From Oscillospiraceae bacterium (GTDB lineage: Bacteria > Bacillota > Clostridia > Oscillospirales > Oscillospiraceae), in the NCBI GenBank assembly GCA_017408915.1, contig JAFQTS010000020.1, positions 24,496-88,495 of the forward strand: a stretch of 64,000 nucleotides of DNA, written 5' to 3'. This document shows, piece by piece, positions 26,046-35,009 of this stretch (position 1 is the first letter of the stretch; each line of letters starts with the position of its first letter). The notes below the pieces were generated by a model that was not told the DNA's origin, made no database searches, and was given only the letters and a program-made list of their open reading frames with translations. The position numbers and the translations under genes were made by a program.

Positions 26046-29000
26046 TTACTTGATCTTCAATTCCTTCACCATGTCGTTCATGTCGATGCTGAGCATACGG
26101 CTGACGCCACGCTCCTGCATGGTGACACCGTAGAGCACGTCGGCCTCTTCCATAGTACCGCGGCGATGGGTGATGACGATGAACTGGGTTTTGCCCGACA
26201 CGCGGCGCATATAGCGGGCGAAGCGCACCACGTTGGACTCGTCCAGTGCCGCCTCGATCTCGTCCATGACGCAGAAGGGCGTGGGGTGAACCTTCAAAAT
26301 AGCGAAGTAGAGTGCGATGGCCACAAAGGCCTTCTCGCCGCCGGAGAGCAGCGTAATGGTCTTAAGCTGCTTGCCGGGGGGCTGCACCTTGATCTCGATG
26401 CCGCAGTTGAGGATGTTATTTTCATCCTCCAGCTCCAGCCGTGCCTTACCGCCGCCGAACAGCTCCAAGAAGGTCTCCTGGAAGCTCTCATTCAGCAGCT
26501 TGAACTGGACGGCAAAGATCTCCGTCATGTGGCGGGTGATCTCATCAATGACGCCCAAAAGCTCTTCGCGTGCCTTTTCCACGTCACCCCGCTGCTCGGA
26601 GAGGTAGGTATAACGGGTGTTGACGCGCTCGTACTCCTCGATGGCGCCGATGTTGGGCGTGCCCAAACCCTTGATCTCGCGGCTGAGCTCAGAGATGCGG
26701 CGGGTGGCCTTGGGAACGCTCTCCAGCTCCACACGCTGCTCCAAGGCGGCGCTGTGGCTCAGTTCGTAATGCTCCCACAGCTTATCAAGGAGCGCCTTCT
26801 CCTCCATGGCGTTGCTCTGAAGCCTCTGCTCCATGCGGGCAAGGCCTTGGGTGGCGTTGATGACCGTATCGTTGCAGTTGCGGCTCTCGCGGGTCTTGGC
26901 ATCACGCTGACCCTCAAGGCGCATTTTCTCAGCAGAGAGGGTATTCAGCTGCTCACGCAGGGTGGCACTCTCCAAACGGAGGGCTTCCAATGCGTCGAGG
27001 TGCAGCTTTTCCTCGGCTGCGGCCTTCTCATTCTCGGCAACAAAGCGATCCAGCAGCGCTTGGCGACCCTCACCATCGGTGAGCATATCGTCTTTGAGCT
27101 GCTTGAGATCTTCCATGCTGCGCAGGCACGCATCCTTCTCCGCCTGCAAGGCAGACATCTCCGCCTTCTTGCTGCTGATCTCCTCGGTGAGGGCATCGGT
27201 GGCACTGCGGGCATCCTCCTGTCCGCTGCGCTGTTCCTCGGCTTTGGCGCGGAGTTCATCAGCCTTTGCCTCGCTCTCGGCGATGGCGGCCTCCACGGCG
27301 GCGCAGCGCTGATTGTCGTCAGCCGTGCGCTGGGCGAAGGAGGCGATGTCGGCCTCTTCATCCTCAATGCTGAGGCGGAGGGTGTCGATCAAAATATCGT
27401 AGTGATCCTGCTTGCCCTTGCACTGCAGCACGGCGTCCTCCGCCTTACGCTGCTGGGCAGAGGCCACATCCAGCTCATACTGTGCCTTCTGCACCTCGCG
27501 GCTCAATTCCTCCGCGCGGGCTGTAGCAGCGGCACTCTGCTCCTCGGCGTCCTTCAAGCGGACGCGGAGCTTTTCCAGCTCATCACGGCGGCTCAGCACA
27601 CCTGCGCTGCGGCTGACACTGCCGCCCGTCATAGAGCCGCCGCGGTTCATCACTTGACCGTCCAGCGTCACGATGCGGAAGGCGCTGCGGTACTTACGGG
27701 CCATGGCGATACCGCAGTCCATGTCCTCCACCACAACGGTGCGGCCTAAGAGATTCTTGAAAATACCGTCATATTTCTTATCGTAGCGAACAAGGTCGCA
27801 GGCAAGGCCTACGAAGCCGAATTCGCCCGACACGTCCTCACGGAGCACCTCGCCGTGGATGGCGCTCATAGGAAGGAAGGTAGCGCGTCCACCGTCACGC
27901 TGCTTTAAGTACGTAATGGCGGCCTTACCGTCCTCTTCCCGCTCCACCACGATGTTCTGCATACCTGCGCCCAACGCCGTTTCGAGGGCAACGGTGTACT
28001 TGCGCTCGGTGGTCATGAGACCCGCCACGGGGCCGTGGATGCCCCGCAGGGCGTTCTTCTCGCTGCTCTGCATCACCAGCTTGACAGCCTTGGAGAAGCC
28101 TTCATATTCCTTCTCCATCTCCGTCAGCATACGGATGCGGTTTTGCAGGTTGCCCACCTCCAAGGTGAGGCGAACCGTCTCCTCCTTGGCCTCAGCGGCG
28201 CGCTTTTGGCGCCCCTCCATTTTTAGAGTATGGCCTTCGATAATATTGCTGACGCCCTGCGCCTCCTCGGTGGCATCCATCAAGGCGCGGCGGTTGGCGC
28301 GGCTCTCCGTTTCAGCGGCAGCCAGCTTCTCGCGAAGGGTGGTCAACTCCTCCTCAGCGCGCAGCGCGCGCTCCTCCCGCTCACGGATACCGGAGCGGAG
28401 GGCAGACAGTTCTGCTCTGCCATCGGCAGCGGCAGCGCGCAGCAGGGCTTCTTCAGCGCGGAGGGAATCCACCGTGCGCTCAGCACCGGCGGCACTCTCG
28501 CTAAGTACGCGGGCCTGCTCTAACAGCTCGTCCAGTGCCTTCTGCAATGCCTCGCTCTCACCCTCGATCTCGGTGATGCGATTGCTTTGGGCATCCATCT
28601 GTGCCTGCAAGCCGCCGGCACGGTTGGTGTTCTCCTCCATCTCCGTGCGGATGCGGCGGATGTTCTCGTTATTATGCTCCGTGGCGGTACGCAGCACGGC
28701 GATGGCGCTGTCGTGCTCACCGGTATTGCTCTCCAAGGCGCTGATTTTGCCGCGGATCTCCTCGGCAGCCATGTCGCTGCGGCGCACTTCCTCGCCCAAT
28801 GCCTCAGCGGCAGCGTAGGTAGCCTCCAAAGCGGCCTCGGCAGCGAGCTTCTCCTGCTGGGCACTCTCCACATCGGCCTGCAGCTTAAACTTGGCGGTCT
28901 TGAGATTCTGCAGCTGCTCCAGCCACACGGAGATCTCCAGCACACGCAGTTCATCGCGGAGAATGAGGTACTTCTTGGCAACCTCTGCCTGCTTGCGCAG

Positions 29001-29612
29001 AGGCTCAACCTGCAGCTCCAATTCGGCGATCTTATCGTTGATGCGCACCAAGTTCTCCTGTGTGCGCTCCAGCTTACGCTCAGACTCCTCCTTGCGATGG
29101 CGGAACTTGGAGATACCGGCAGCCTCTTCAAAAATCTCGCGGCGCTCACCGGACTTGACGGACAAAATCTCGTCGATCTTACCCTGTCCGATGATGGAAT
29201 AGCCCTCGCGACCCATACCGGTGTCCATGAACAGCTCGTTCACGTCCTTTAGGCGCACCATCTGCTTATTGATGTAATACTCCGACTCACCGCTGCGGTA
29301 ATAGCGGCGGGTCACCGCCACCTCCGCCTCATCACGGGGGAAGATGTGCTCGGTGTTGTCCATCACCAGCGTAACCTGAGCAAAGCCCATCTGATTACGG
29401 GTCTCCGTACCACCGAAGATCACGTCCTCCATCTTGGCACCGCGGAGCTGGCGGCTGCTCTGCTCACCCATGACCCAGCGGATGGCATCGGAGATGTTGG
29501 ACTTACCCGAGCCGTTGGGGCCCACAATGGCGGTAATATCCGAACCGAACGTCAGTGTCGTCTTATCGGGAAAGGATTTAAATCCCTGTATTTCCAGTGC
29601 TTTGAGATACAC
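26046..29612 (-). CDS. smc: Chromosome condensation and segregation ATPase SMC
   Basis: 1188 residues, full length. Head-coil-hinge-coil-head architecture: Walker A GPNGSGKSN with IRWVMGEQSSRQLRG, a long heptad-rich coiled coil (about 165-500), the glycine-rich hinge (RGIHGPVAGLMTTERKYTVALE to GGSMTGGS), the returning coil (about 670-1010), and the C-terminal head with signature LSGGEKAFVAIAL and Walker B FCVMDEIEAALDESN. The GTG at 29612 fits the GAGAGG site best and gives MYLKALEIQGFKSF; a GTG three codons upstream is the alternative. First gene of the cluster running to 21280. Confidence 0.98.
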   Translation of the reverse strand: MYLKALEIQGFKSFPDKTTLTFGSDITAIVGPNGSGKSNISDAIRWVMGEQSSRQLRGAKMEDVIFGGTETRNQMGFAQVTLVMDNTEHIFPRDEAEVAVTRRYYRSGESEYYINKQMVRLKDVNELFMDTGMGREGYSIIGQGKIDEILSVKSGERREIFEEAAGISKFRHRKEESERKLERTQENLVRINDKIAELELQVEPLRKQAEVAKKYLILRDELRVLEISVWLEQLQNLKTAKFKLQADVESAQQEKLAAEAALEATYAAAEALGEEVRRSDMAAEEIRGKISALESNTGEHDSAIAVLRTATEHNNENIRRIRTEMEENTNRAGGLQAQMDAQSNRITEIEGESEALQKALDELLEQARVLSESAAGAERTVDSLRAEEALLRAAAADGRAELSALRSGIREREERALRAEEELTTLREKLAAAETESRANRRALMDATEEAQGVSNIIEGHTLKMEGRQKRAAEAKEETVRLTLEVGNLQNRIRMLTEMEKEYEGFSKAVKLVMQSSEKNALRGIHGPVAGLMTTERKYTVALETALGAGMQNIVVEREEDGKAAITYLKQRDGGRATFLPMSAIHGEVLREDVSGEFGFVGLACDLVRYDKKYDGIFKNLLGRTVVVEDMDCGIAMARKYRSAFRIVTLDGQVMNRGGSMTGGSVSRSAGVLSRRDELEKLRVRLKDAEEQSAAATARAEELSREVQKAQYELDVASAQQRKAEDAVLQCKGKQDHYDILIDTLRLSIEDEEADIASFAQRTADDNQRCAAVEAAIAESEAKADELRAKAEEQRSGQEDARSATDALTEEISSKKAEMSALQAEKDACLRSMEDLKQLKDDMLTDGEGRQALLDRFVAENEKAAAEEKLHLDALEALRLESATLREQLNTLSAEKMRLEGQRDAKTRESRNCNDTVINATQGLARMEQRLQSNAMEEKALLDKLWEHYELSHSAALEQRVELESVPKATRRISELSREIKGLGTPNIGAIEEYERVNTRYTYLSEQRGDVEKAREELLGVIDEITRHMTEIFAVQFKLLNESFQETFLELFGGGKARLELEDENNILNCGIEIKVQPPGKQLKTITLLSGGEKAFVAIALYFAILKVHPTPFCVMDEIEAALDESNVVRFARYMRRVSGKTQFIVITHRRGTMEEADVLYGVTMQERGVSRMLSIDMNDMVKELKIK

Positions 29613-29652
29613 GCAGTTCACCTCTCTTGGAATGGCATACTATAACCAGTGT

Positions 29653-29681
29653 ATTATAGCAGAAAAGGTTTGCCTTTTCAA
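29653..29681 (-). promoter_or_regulatory. Promoter of the smc-ftsY-rph-rdgB-nadD cluster
   Basis: Minus strand: -35 TTGAAA (29676-29681), 17 bases, -10 TATAAT (29653-29658). No other strong promoter is seen down to 21280. Confidence 0.75.
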
Positions 29682-29691
29682 GAAAAAAGTG

Positions 29692-29724
29692 GGGCGTATC
29701 CACCCTATTTCAGTGGATACGCCC
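29692..29724 (-). terminator. Terminator of the TepA-like gene
   Basis: GGGCGTATCCAC and GTGGATACGCCC pair over 12 bp around a 9-base loop, then CACTTTTTTC on the minus strand. It lies just before the smc promoter. Confidence 0.85.
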
Positions 29725-29736
29725 GCACCTGAAAAC

Positions 29737-30435
29737 TCACTGTTCCCTTCCCTTTTCGATCATCCGATACAGCGCCTCCAACGCCTCGCCCAGTGAGCCA
29801 AGGCGGTCGATAATCCCGAGAGCTACCGCCTCGTTGCCGTAGATGACGCTGCCCACATCGTTGGCCATGTCCCCCACCGACAGCATGAGCTGACGGAATT
29901 TCTCACCGCTGCACCGTGAATTACGGGACACAAAGTCGATAATTCGCTCCTGCAAGCGCTCGAAGTACCGATAAGTGGCAGGTGCGGCGATCATCGTGCC
30001 CGACATACGGACAGGGTGAATGGTCATGGACGCGCTGGGCACAATGAAGGTGGTCTTGCCGCACACCGCCAAGGGGACGCCGATGGAGTGTCCACCTCCC
30101 AGCACTAATGTGACGGTGGGTTTCGTCATGCCCGCCACTAACTCCGCAATGCCCAAGCCTGCCTCCACATCGCCGCCCACAGTGTTCAAAAGGAGCAGCA
30201 GCCCGTCAATGTCGTCACGCTCCTCCACCGCTGTCAGCAGGGGCAAAACGTGCTCATATTTCGTGGTTTTTATGTTGGGCGGCAGCAGAGTGTGTCCCTC
30301 CACCTGTCCGATGATGGTCAGGCACTGCACTGTGCCGCGGCGGTTCTCCACCAGCGACGCGCCCATCTCCACAATTTGCTGCTGCGGCGTGTCCTCGCGG
30401 GGGGATTCGTTTCTTTCCTCATTGTGATTGTTCAT
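29737..30435 (-). CDS. TepA-like ClpP-family serine protease
   Basis: 232 residues, no signal peptide. The ClpP/crotonase-type fold shows in LLLLNTVGGDVEAGLGIAELVAG, GGGHSIGVPLAVCG (nucleophile Ser region), MTIHPVRMSG (His) and SRNSRCSGEKFRQLM. It resembles Bacillus TepA (YmfB), a ClpP-like protein linked to secretion and, in some reports, to spore protein degradation. The start at 30435 has AAGGGAGGCG; the longer open frame to 31146 overlaps the oppositely oriented lipoprotein gene and is not real. No convincing vegetative promoter seen. Confidence 0.85.
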   Translation of the reverse strand: MNNHNEERNESPREDTPQQQIVEMGASLVENRRGTVQCLTIIGQVEGHTLLPPNIKTTKYEHVLPLLTAVEERDDIDGLLLLLNTVGGDVEAGLGIAELVAGMTKPTVTLVLGGGHSIGVPLAVCGKTTFIVPSASMTIHPVRMSGTMIAAPATYRYFERLQERIIDFVSRNSRCSGEKFRQLMLSVGDMANDVGSVIYGNEAVALGIIDRLGSLGEALEALYRMIEKGREQ

Positions 30436-30497
30436 CTTGTCGCCTCCCTTTTGCCATAGTGTTTGCAGATTCTTGCAAATCATACGACGGAAAAAGG

Positions 30498-30526
30498 GTG
30501 ACAACGGCATGAAACTATGGTAAAAT
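30498..30526 (+). promoter_or_regulatory. Promoter of the orphan solute-binding lipoprotein gene
   Basis: -35 GTGACA (30498-30503), 17 bases, -10 TAAAAT (30521-30526), 35 bases before the start codon. Confidence 0.65.
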
Positions 30527-30561
30527 GAGCTATCTTTGCAATACACTACGGAGGATGGCAA

Positions 30562-31866
30562 ATGAAACGAATCCTTGCCGCAGTACTGGCCATGGTACTG
30601 CTTCTCTCCTGCACCGCCTGCGGTGCTCAGAATAAAGAACCCGAAGAGCCCGTTGAAACTGTGACGGAACTGACGCTGTGGACATATCCCTACGGCAACT
30701 GGAGCGACAGCGAAACGATGAATATGCTGCTGAGCCAGTTCTCTTCCGTCTATCCCAACATCCATGTGACGGTGGAATATCTCACAGAGGAAAACGCCGA
30801 TGAGGCGGTGTCCACCGCCATTGAAAGCGGCGAGACCCCCGACCTTATTTGGACGACCCCCAACCGCCCCATGGCGGATTGGAGCGGTATGGGCTGCATG
30901 GTGGATTTGTCTGCACTGTGGAACGATACCGACCGCAACGAAGTGCTGCCGGCCTGCCAATCTGCCTGCTTTACGGAGGATGGCGCATGCTACCTCTACC
31001 CTGTCGCCATGAACGTCTCCTGCATGGCTATCAATTACGATGCCTTCGTGCAGGCGGAGGCGGACAAGTACATCGACCTTGAAACACGCACTTGGGACGA
31101 TGAGGACTTCATCAAGGCCGTCCGCGCCCTCTACGACACCTTCCACGAGCCTGTGGCCGCCGTATACTGCGGTGGACAGGCCGATGACTACGGTACGCGC
31201 TCACTGGTATCCTCCCTCTTCGGCGGCAGCTTTACCAACGAAGACCACAGCGGCTACGCCGTGGACAGCGAGGAGATGCTGCGGGCGCTGAAGCTGCTGA
31301 TGGACATGAAGGGCGTCATTTTCGACGACACCATCGTGGGTAGGGACGAGGCGCTGCTGTTCTATTTGGAGAACTTCAAGTTGTCCTTCTGCTGGGATGT
31401 GCAGCAGCAGATGAATCCCGCCGGCATGAATGGCGGCGTGGGCGTGACCAAGAATGGTCAGCGCATTGAGTATATGTTCTATCCCACCGTGGGTGAGGAA
31501 AATTCCCTGCCCGGCGAAATTTGGGGTCTGTGCGCCTTCCATAATGGAGACGAGGCCCGTTTGAACGCCGCCAAGCAGTTCATCCGCTACTTTGCCGACG
31601 GCGAGGGCACTGTCTCTGCCGTCCGCGCTGCGGGCAGCTATCCTGTCCGCAACACTGCCGAGGGCAATGACCTCACCAACATTTGGAGCAACAACACCGT
31701 TATGAGCCAGTACAGCGTCATGATGGATGCGCTGGGTGAGGACGAGAGCGTCGCCCCTAACTGGCCTGTGGCCCGCAGCGAGTGGTACAAGCTCCTCCAG
31801 CGCTTGGCGCAGGACGACGCCGTGTTGGAAGACGAAGTGGCGAAGTTCATGGACGCTGTGAAGTAA
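30562..31866 (+). CDS. ABC-type extracellular solute-binding lipoprotein (family 1, sugar-type)
   Basis: 434 residues. A lipoprotein signal (MKRILAAVLAMVLLLSCTAC) places the lipidated Cys at residue 20. The mature part reads LTLWTYPYGNWSDSETMNMLLSQF, then VTVEYL and GETPDLIWTTPNR, the layout of family-1 binding proteins for sugars or similar solutes. It is unusually Cys-containing for an extracellular protein. No permease or ATPase gene is adjacent; it is flanked by opposite-strand genes and has its own promoter and terminator, so its membrane partner must be elsewhere or shared. Confidence 0.88.
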   Translation: MKRILAAVLAMVLLLSCTACGAQNKEPEEPVETVTELTLWTYPYGNWSDSETMNMLLSQFSSVYPNIHVTVEYLTEENADEAVSTAIESGETPDLIWTTPNRPMADWSGMGCMVDLSALWNDTDRNEVLPACQSACFTEDGACYLYPVAMNVSCMAINYDAFVQAEADKYIDLETRTWDDEDFIKAVRALYDTFHEPVAAVYCGGQADDYGTRSLVSSLFGGSFTNEDHSGYAVDSEEMLRALKLLMDMKGVIFDDTIVGRDEALLFYLENFKLSFCWDVQQQMNPAGMNGGVGVTKNGQRIEYMFYPTVGEENSLPGEIWGLCAFHNGDEARLNAAKQFIRYFADGEGTVSAVRAAGSYPVRNTAEGNDLTNIWSNNTVMSQYSVMMDALGEDESVAPNWPVARSEWYKLLQRLAQDDAVLEDEVAKFMDAVK

Positions 31867-31879
31867 TAATACAACATAG

Positions 31880-31914
31880 AAAAAGCACCAAAGTCGTGGA
31901 CTTTGGTGCTTTTT
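31880..31914. terminator. Bidirectional terminator
   Basis: AAAAAGCACCAAAGTC and GACTTTGGTGCTTTTT form a 16-bp stem with a 3-base loop, T-tracts on both sides. It serves the lipoprotein gene and the converging ddl operon. Confidence 0.88.
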
Positions 31915-31917
31915 TAT

Positions 31918-32724
31918 TCAGATTTCCAGTTCCATGCCAACGCCTACTTCATGGATGTTCAAGGTCTCCATGAAGCGGTGCTTCACTTTCAAAGACACGC
32001 AGTGGCAGGGATAGAGATTGGGGATATTATGGCGGGCGAAGTACTCCGCCGTGGCGGCGGCGCGGTCATCGTCTTCAAAGAGATGGAAGCCGCCCAGCAC
32101 GCCGATAATACGGTCATCGCCGCAGACGGCTTTTGCCTGCTCAATGATGTTGCAGACGCCGCTGTGGGCGCAGCCTGTGATGATGAAGAGGCCATTCTCC
32201 GTGCGATAGGCCAGCGCCGTATCGTCCAGCAGGTCATCCTCCTCCCACGCCCCCATGCGCTCCCGTTTGCCGATGACAGTACGGGGCTCGAAGTCCAGCT
32301 TGCGGGGGATTTCTCCCAAGTACCACAGATTCTCCGTGATAGCCACAGGCTCGGCGGTCAGCTGGCAGTCGGCGAGATAGAGAATCTGCTCCACATCGTA
32401 GGGCGCGCCGATGTACTCCTCGCCGTAGTACTTCCCCACGAAGCAATCCTCATGGGCGATGAGCTTGGCAGAGGGTGCAATCTTGCCCTCGATGAAAGGC
32501 GTAAGGCCGCCAGTATGGTCGTTGTGCCCGTGGGACAGCACCACATGGGTGAGGGCACTCAAGTCGATGCCCATTTTCTCGGCGTTGCGGAGGAACACAT
32601 CGGAATAGCCCACATCCAGCAGCACGCGGGCATCCTCCGCCTCTATGTAGCAGCTGAAGGCGGGCTCACCCAGAAAATACTGGTCGATGTAGGTGTTGTT
32701 ATCGCAGAGGATGCGCAGTTTCAT
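31918..32724 (-). CDS. MBL-fold metallo-hydrolase
   Basis: 268 residues. The metallo-beta-lactamase metal motif is HGHNDHTGG, with further ligands in ITGCAHSGVCNIIEQA and, near the end, PNLYPCHCVSLK. The pattern belongs to the COG1237 group, related to methanopterin-pathway phosphate synthases but of unclear role in bacteria. Start overlaps the Sua5-CoaE stop by 4 bases. Last gene of the ddl operon. Confidence 0.88.
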   Translation of the reverse strand: MKLRILCDNNTYIDQYFLGEPAFSCYIEAEDARVLLDVGYSDVFLRNAEKMGIDLSALTHVVLSHGHNDHTGGLTPFIEGKIAPSAKLIAHEDCFVGKYYGEEYIGAPYDVEQILYLADCQLTAEPVAITENLWYLGEIPRKLDFEPRTVIGKRERMGAWEEDDLLDDTALAYRTENGLFIITGCAHSGVCNIIEQAKAVCGDDRIIGVLGGFHLFEDDDRAAATAEYFARHNIPNLYPCHCVSLKVKHRFMETLNIHEVGVGMELEI

Positions 32725-34346
32725 TTCTTTGCCTCCTGTAATAGTCCGTAGAAGAACACATACGCCTGCTCTTCAAAGGCCGCTGCGGAGTCGCAGGTGT
32801 TGTTGAGGGTGTAGGTGCAATGCTGACGGTAGAAATCATCGCCCTTCTGTGCCGCAATGCGCAGGCGGGCGTATTCCTCACTGATGCCGTCGCGGGCCAT
32901 AATGCGGCCCAAGCGCAGCTGCGCAGGGGACAGCACCGCCACGGTGCAGTGGCATAGTTTATCCAAGCCGCCTTCAATGAGGTTGATGGCATCAATGCCG
33001 ATGATGGGGGCAACGGTGGCGTTCATGCGGCGGCTCAGCTCACGGGGAATGTGGGCGTAGATGATTTGGTTCAGCTTTTCCAGTTCCTTAGCATCGCCGA
33101 ACACCGCCGTACCCAACTTCTGACGGTCAAGGCTGCCATCGGGCAAAAACACCTCGCCGAAAGCATCGGTCAGCGCCGTGCGGAGAGGCAGGTCGGTTTT
33201 CAGCATCTCGTGATAGATGGCATCGGCATCCAGCACGCAGCCGCCCAAACGCTCGATGGCGCGGAGGGCGCTGGTCTTACCCGCGCCCGTAGGACCCGTA
33301 AGGCCAATGACAAGAGGACGACCTGCATCCACGGTGCAGAAGCCTGCTGCCTTCTTAAGGCGGTTGCTGACCGCCAAGCCGAGGCCGTTTTCATCGGGGC
33401 ACTGGGCAAAAATCTGCCTTACCTCGGTGCTGTCAAAGGTACGAAGGGCATCGAACACCCGCCGCGCCTGCTCAGACACATCGTTCATAGAGCCGAGGCT
33501 GTGGACGATGCAGTTGGGGTACAGGGATGTAAACTCATCAAAGCAGATAACGCCGCTGCCCTCCCCTGCCTGCGCCGCAATATAGGCGGCGGAGCGCATG
33601 GGGCTGCCCGTCACTACGGTGACAGGTGCTTTGGGGGCATAATGGCGGTACTTCATGCCGGGGGCTTTGGCCTGTTCCCCATCTGCCAATTTTTCGCGGA
33701 TGGCCTTATCAACCTCCACCTCGCCCAAGACCTCCTCCAGCGCCTCCAAGGGCAAGCCGCCTGCACGGAGCAGGCGGGGCGGCGTGACGGTCAAGTCGAT
33801 AATACTGCTCTCCACACCCACAGTACACGCGCCGCCGTCCACAATGCCGTTGATGCGCCCGTTCATGTCCTCCCACATATGCTCCGCCGTGGTGGGACTG
33901 GGACGACCCGAGAGATTGCCGCTGGGAGCGGCAACGGGCACACCTGCGGCGCGGATAATGTCCAGCGTCACAGGATGGTCGGGGCAGCGGACACCCACTG
34001 TATCAAGGCCACCCGTAGTACGCAGGGGCACAATGTCGCGGCGGGGCAGAATCATGGTGAGAGGGCCGGGCCAAAACTTCTCCGCCAAGGCGTAGGCCGC
34101 TGCTGGCACATGGTGGCAATACTTTTCCAGCCAGCTGGCATCGGGGATATGGAGAATCAGCGGGTTATCCTGCGGGCGACCCTTGGCCTGAAAAATATGG
34201 ATCACCGCCGTCTCATCCAAGGCGTTGGCACCGAGGCCGTAGACCGTCTCGGTGGGAATGCCCAAAAGACCGCCGTGTTTAATGATCGCGGCAGCCTCTT
34301 GAATGGCGGTATGGTCTTTTTCGGGGTGGAACAGTACGGTTTTCAT
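32721..34346 (-). CDS. Fusion of Sua5-type threonylcarbamoyl-AMP synthase and dephospho-CoA kinase
   Basis: 541 residues. Residues 1 to about 340 are a full Sua5/YwlC protein: the YrdC core (GIPTETVYGLGANAL, AKGRPQDNPLILHI, WPGPLTMIL, GVRCPDHP, APSGNLSGRPSPT) and the C-terminal Sua5 domain (SPGMKYRHYAPKAP-like). It makes threonylcarbamoyl-AMP for the t6A37 modification of ANN-decoding tRNAs. Residues about 343-541 are CoaE, the last step of CoA synthesis: P-loop GLTGPTGAGKTS, LDADAIYHEM, INLIEGGLDKLC. The CoaE P-loop differs from the common GLTGGIGSGKS. One base separates it from the LUD gene. Confidence 0.93.
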   Translation of the reverse strand: MKTVLFHPEKDHTAIQEAAAIIKHGGLLGIPTETVYGLGANALDETAVIHIFQAKGRPQDNPLILHIPDASWLEKYCHHVPAAAYALAEKFWPGPLTMILPRRDIVPLRTTGGLDTVGVRCPDHPVTLDIIRAAGVPVAAPSGNLSGRPSPTTAEHMWEDMNGRINGIVDGGACTVGVESSIIDLTVTPPRLLRAGGLPLEALEEVLGEVEVDKAIREKLADGEQAKAPGMKYRHYAPKAPVTVVTGSPMRSAAYIAAQAGEGSGVICFDEFTSLYPNCIVHSLGSMNDVSEQARRVFDALRTFDSTEVRQIFAQCPDENGLGLAVSNRLKKAAGFCTVDAGRPLVIGLTGPTGAGKTSALRAIERLGGCVLDADAIYHEMLKTDLPLRTALTDAFGEVFLPDGSLDRQKLGTAVFGDAKELEKLNQIIYAHIPRELSRRMNATVAPIIGIDAINLIEGGLDKLCHCTVAVLSPAQLRLGRIMARDGISEEYARLRIAAQKGDDFYRQHCTYTLNNTCDSAAAFEEQAYVFFYGLLQEAKK

Positions 34347-34347
34347 G

Positions 34348-34989
34348 TTAGATTCCCAAATCTTCTCCGATCAGCACGACTTTGATCTTTCCTGCGGGAC
34401 GGGACACGCGGGTAGCCACCAAATAGGCGCAGACACAGGCCTCACTGTGGCAATCGGCACACTGACCGTTCACAAAGCAGGGGGTCTTATTGCCCGCAAA
34501 GCGCTGCACATTGGCAGGGGCTGCAAAATGGCGGACGCGGGACACGGCGGCATCCATATCGGCAACCACCTTATTCATGCCCGCCACCACGATAACGCTC
34601 TTAGGACCGAAGCACAGAGCCGCCACGCGGTTGCCGTTGCCGTCGATGTTATAGAGTTCGCCGCCCTCGGTAATGGCGTTGGAGGACATCAAAAAGGTGT
34701 CCGCCAGCAAGCCGCGGCGCATAATGTCCATGCGCTCGTCCATATCCTTGGCGGTGTCGCGGTCAAGAAGATTCTGCCCACGCTCACGGAGCAGCGCCTT
34801 AATGCCCAGCTCGTCCACCGTTGCCGTACCGCCCCAAGAGACGGTATCCTCAGCGGGGATCAGCTCCATGATCTTCTCGATGGCCTCTTCACGGGTGGAG
34901 AAGTAATAGGCATCGAAGTGGTTGCGGCGCAGGGCTTCTGCTACGCGGGGGCCCGACTTGTCGTATTGCATTTTGATAGGCTGCAGCAT
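34348..34989 (-). CDS. LUD-domain (DUF162) protein
   Basis: 213 residues, soluble. The LUD-domain pattern is seen in AYYFSTREEAIEKIMELIPAEDTVSWGGTATVDELGI, MSSNAITEGGELYNIDGNGNRVAAL and VVAGMNKVVADMDAA. The C-terminal motif PCFVNGQCADCHSEACVCAYLV carries a Cys cluster typical of this subgroup and could bind iron-sulfur or zinc. LutC-type relatives take part in lactate oxidation, but lutA and lutB are absent here and the role is unknown. Ribosome site GAAAGGGG. Confidence 0.88.
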   Translation of the reverse strand: MLQPIKMQYDKSGPRVAEALRRNHFDAYYFSTREEAIEKIMELIPAEDTVSWGGTATVDELGIKALLRERGQNLLDRDTAKDMDERMDIMRRGLLADTFLMSSNAITEGGELYNIDGNGNRVAALCFGPKSVIVVAGMNKVVADMDAAVSRVRHFAAPANVQRFAGNKTPCFVNGQCADCHSEACVCAYLVATRVSRPAGKIKVVLIGEDLGI

Positions 34990-35009
34990 GGTCTTTTTCC
35001 CCTTTCTTT

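Noticed and set aside
30436-31146. N-terminal extension of the TepA-like gene to 469 residues
   Set aside because: The extension is antisense to the solute-binding lipoprotein gene and lacks a ribosome site; MNNHN at 30435 follows AAGGGAGG.
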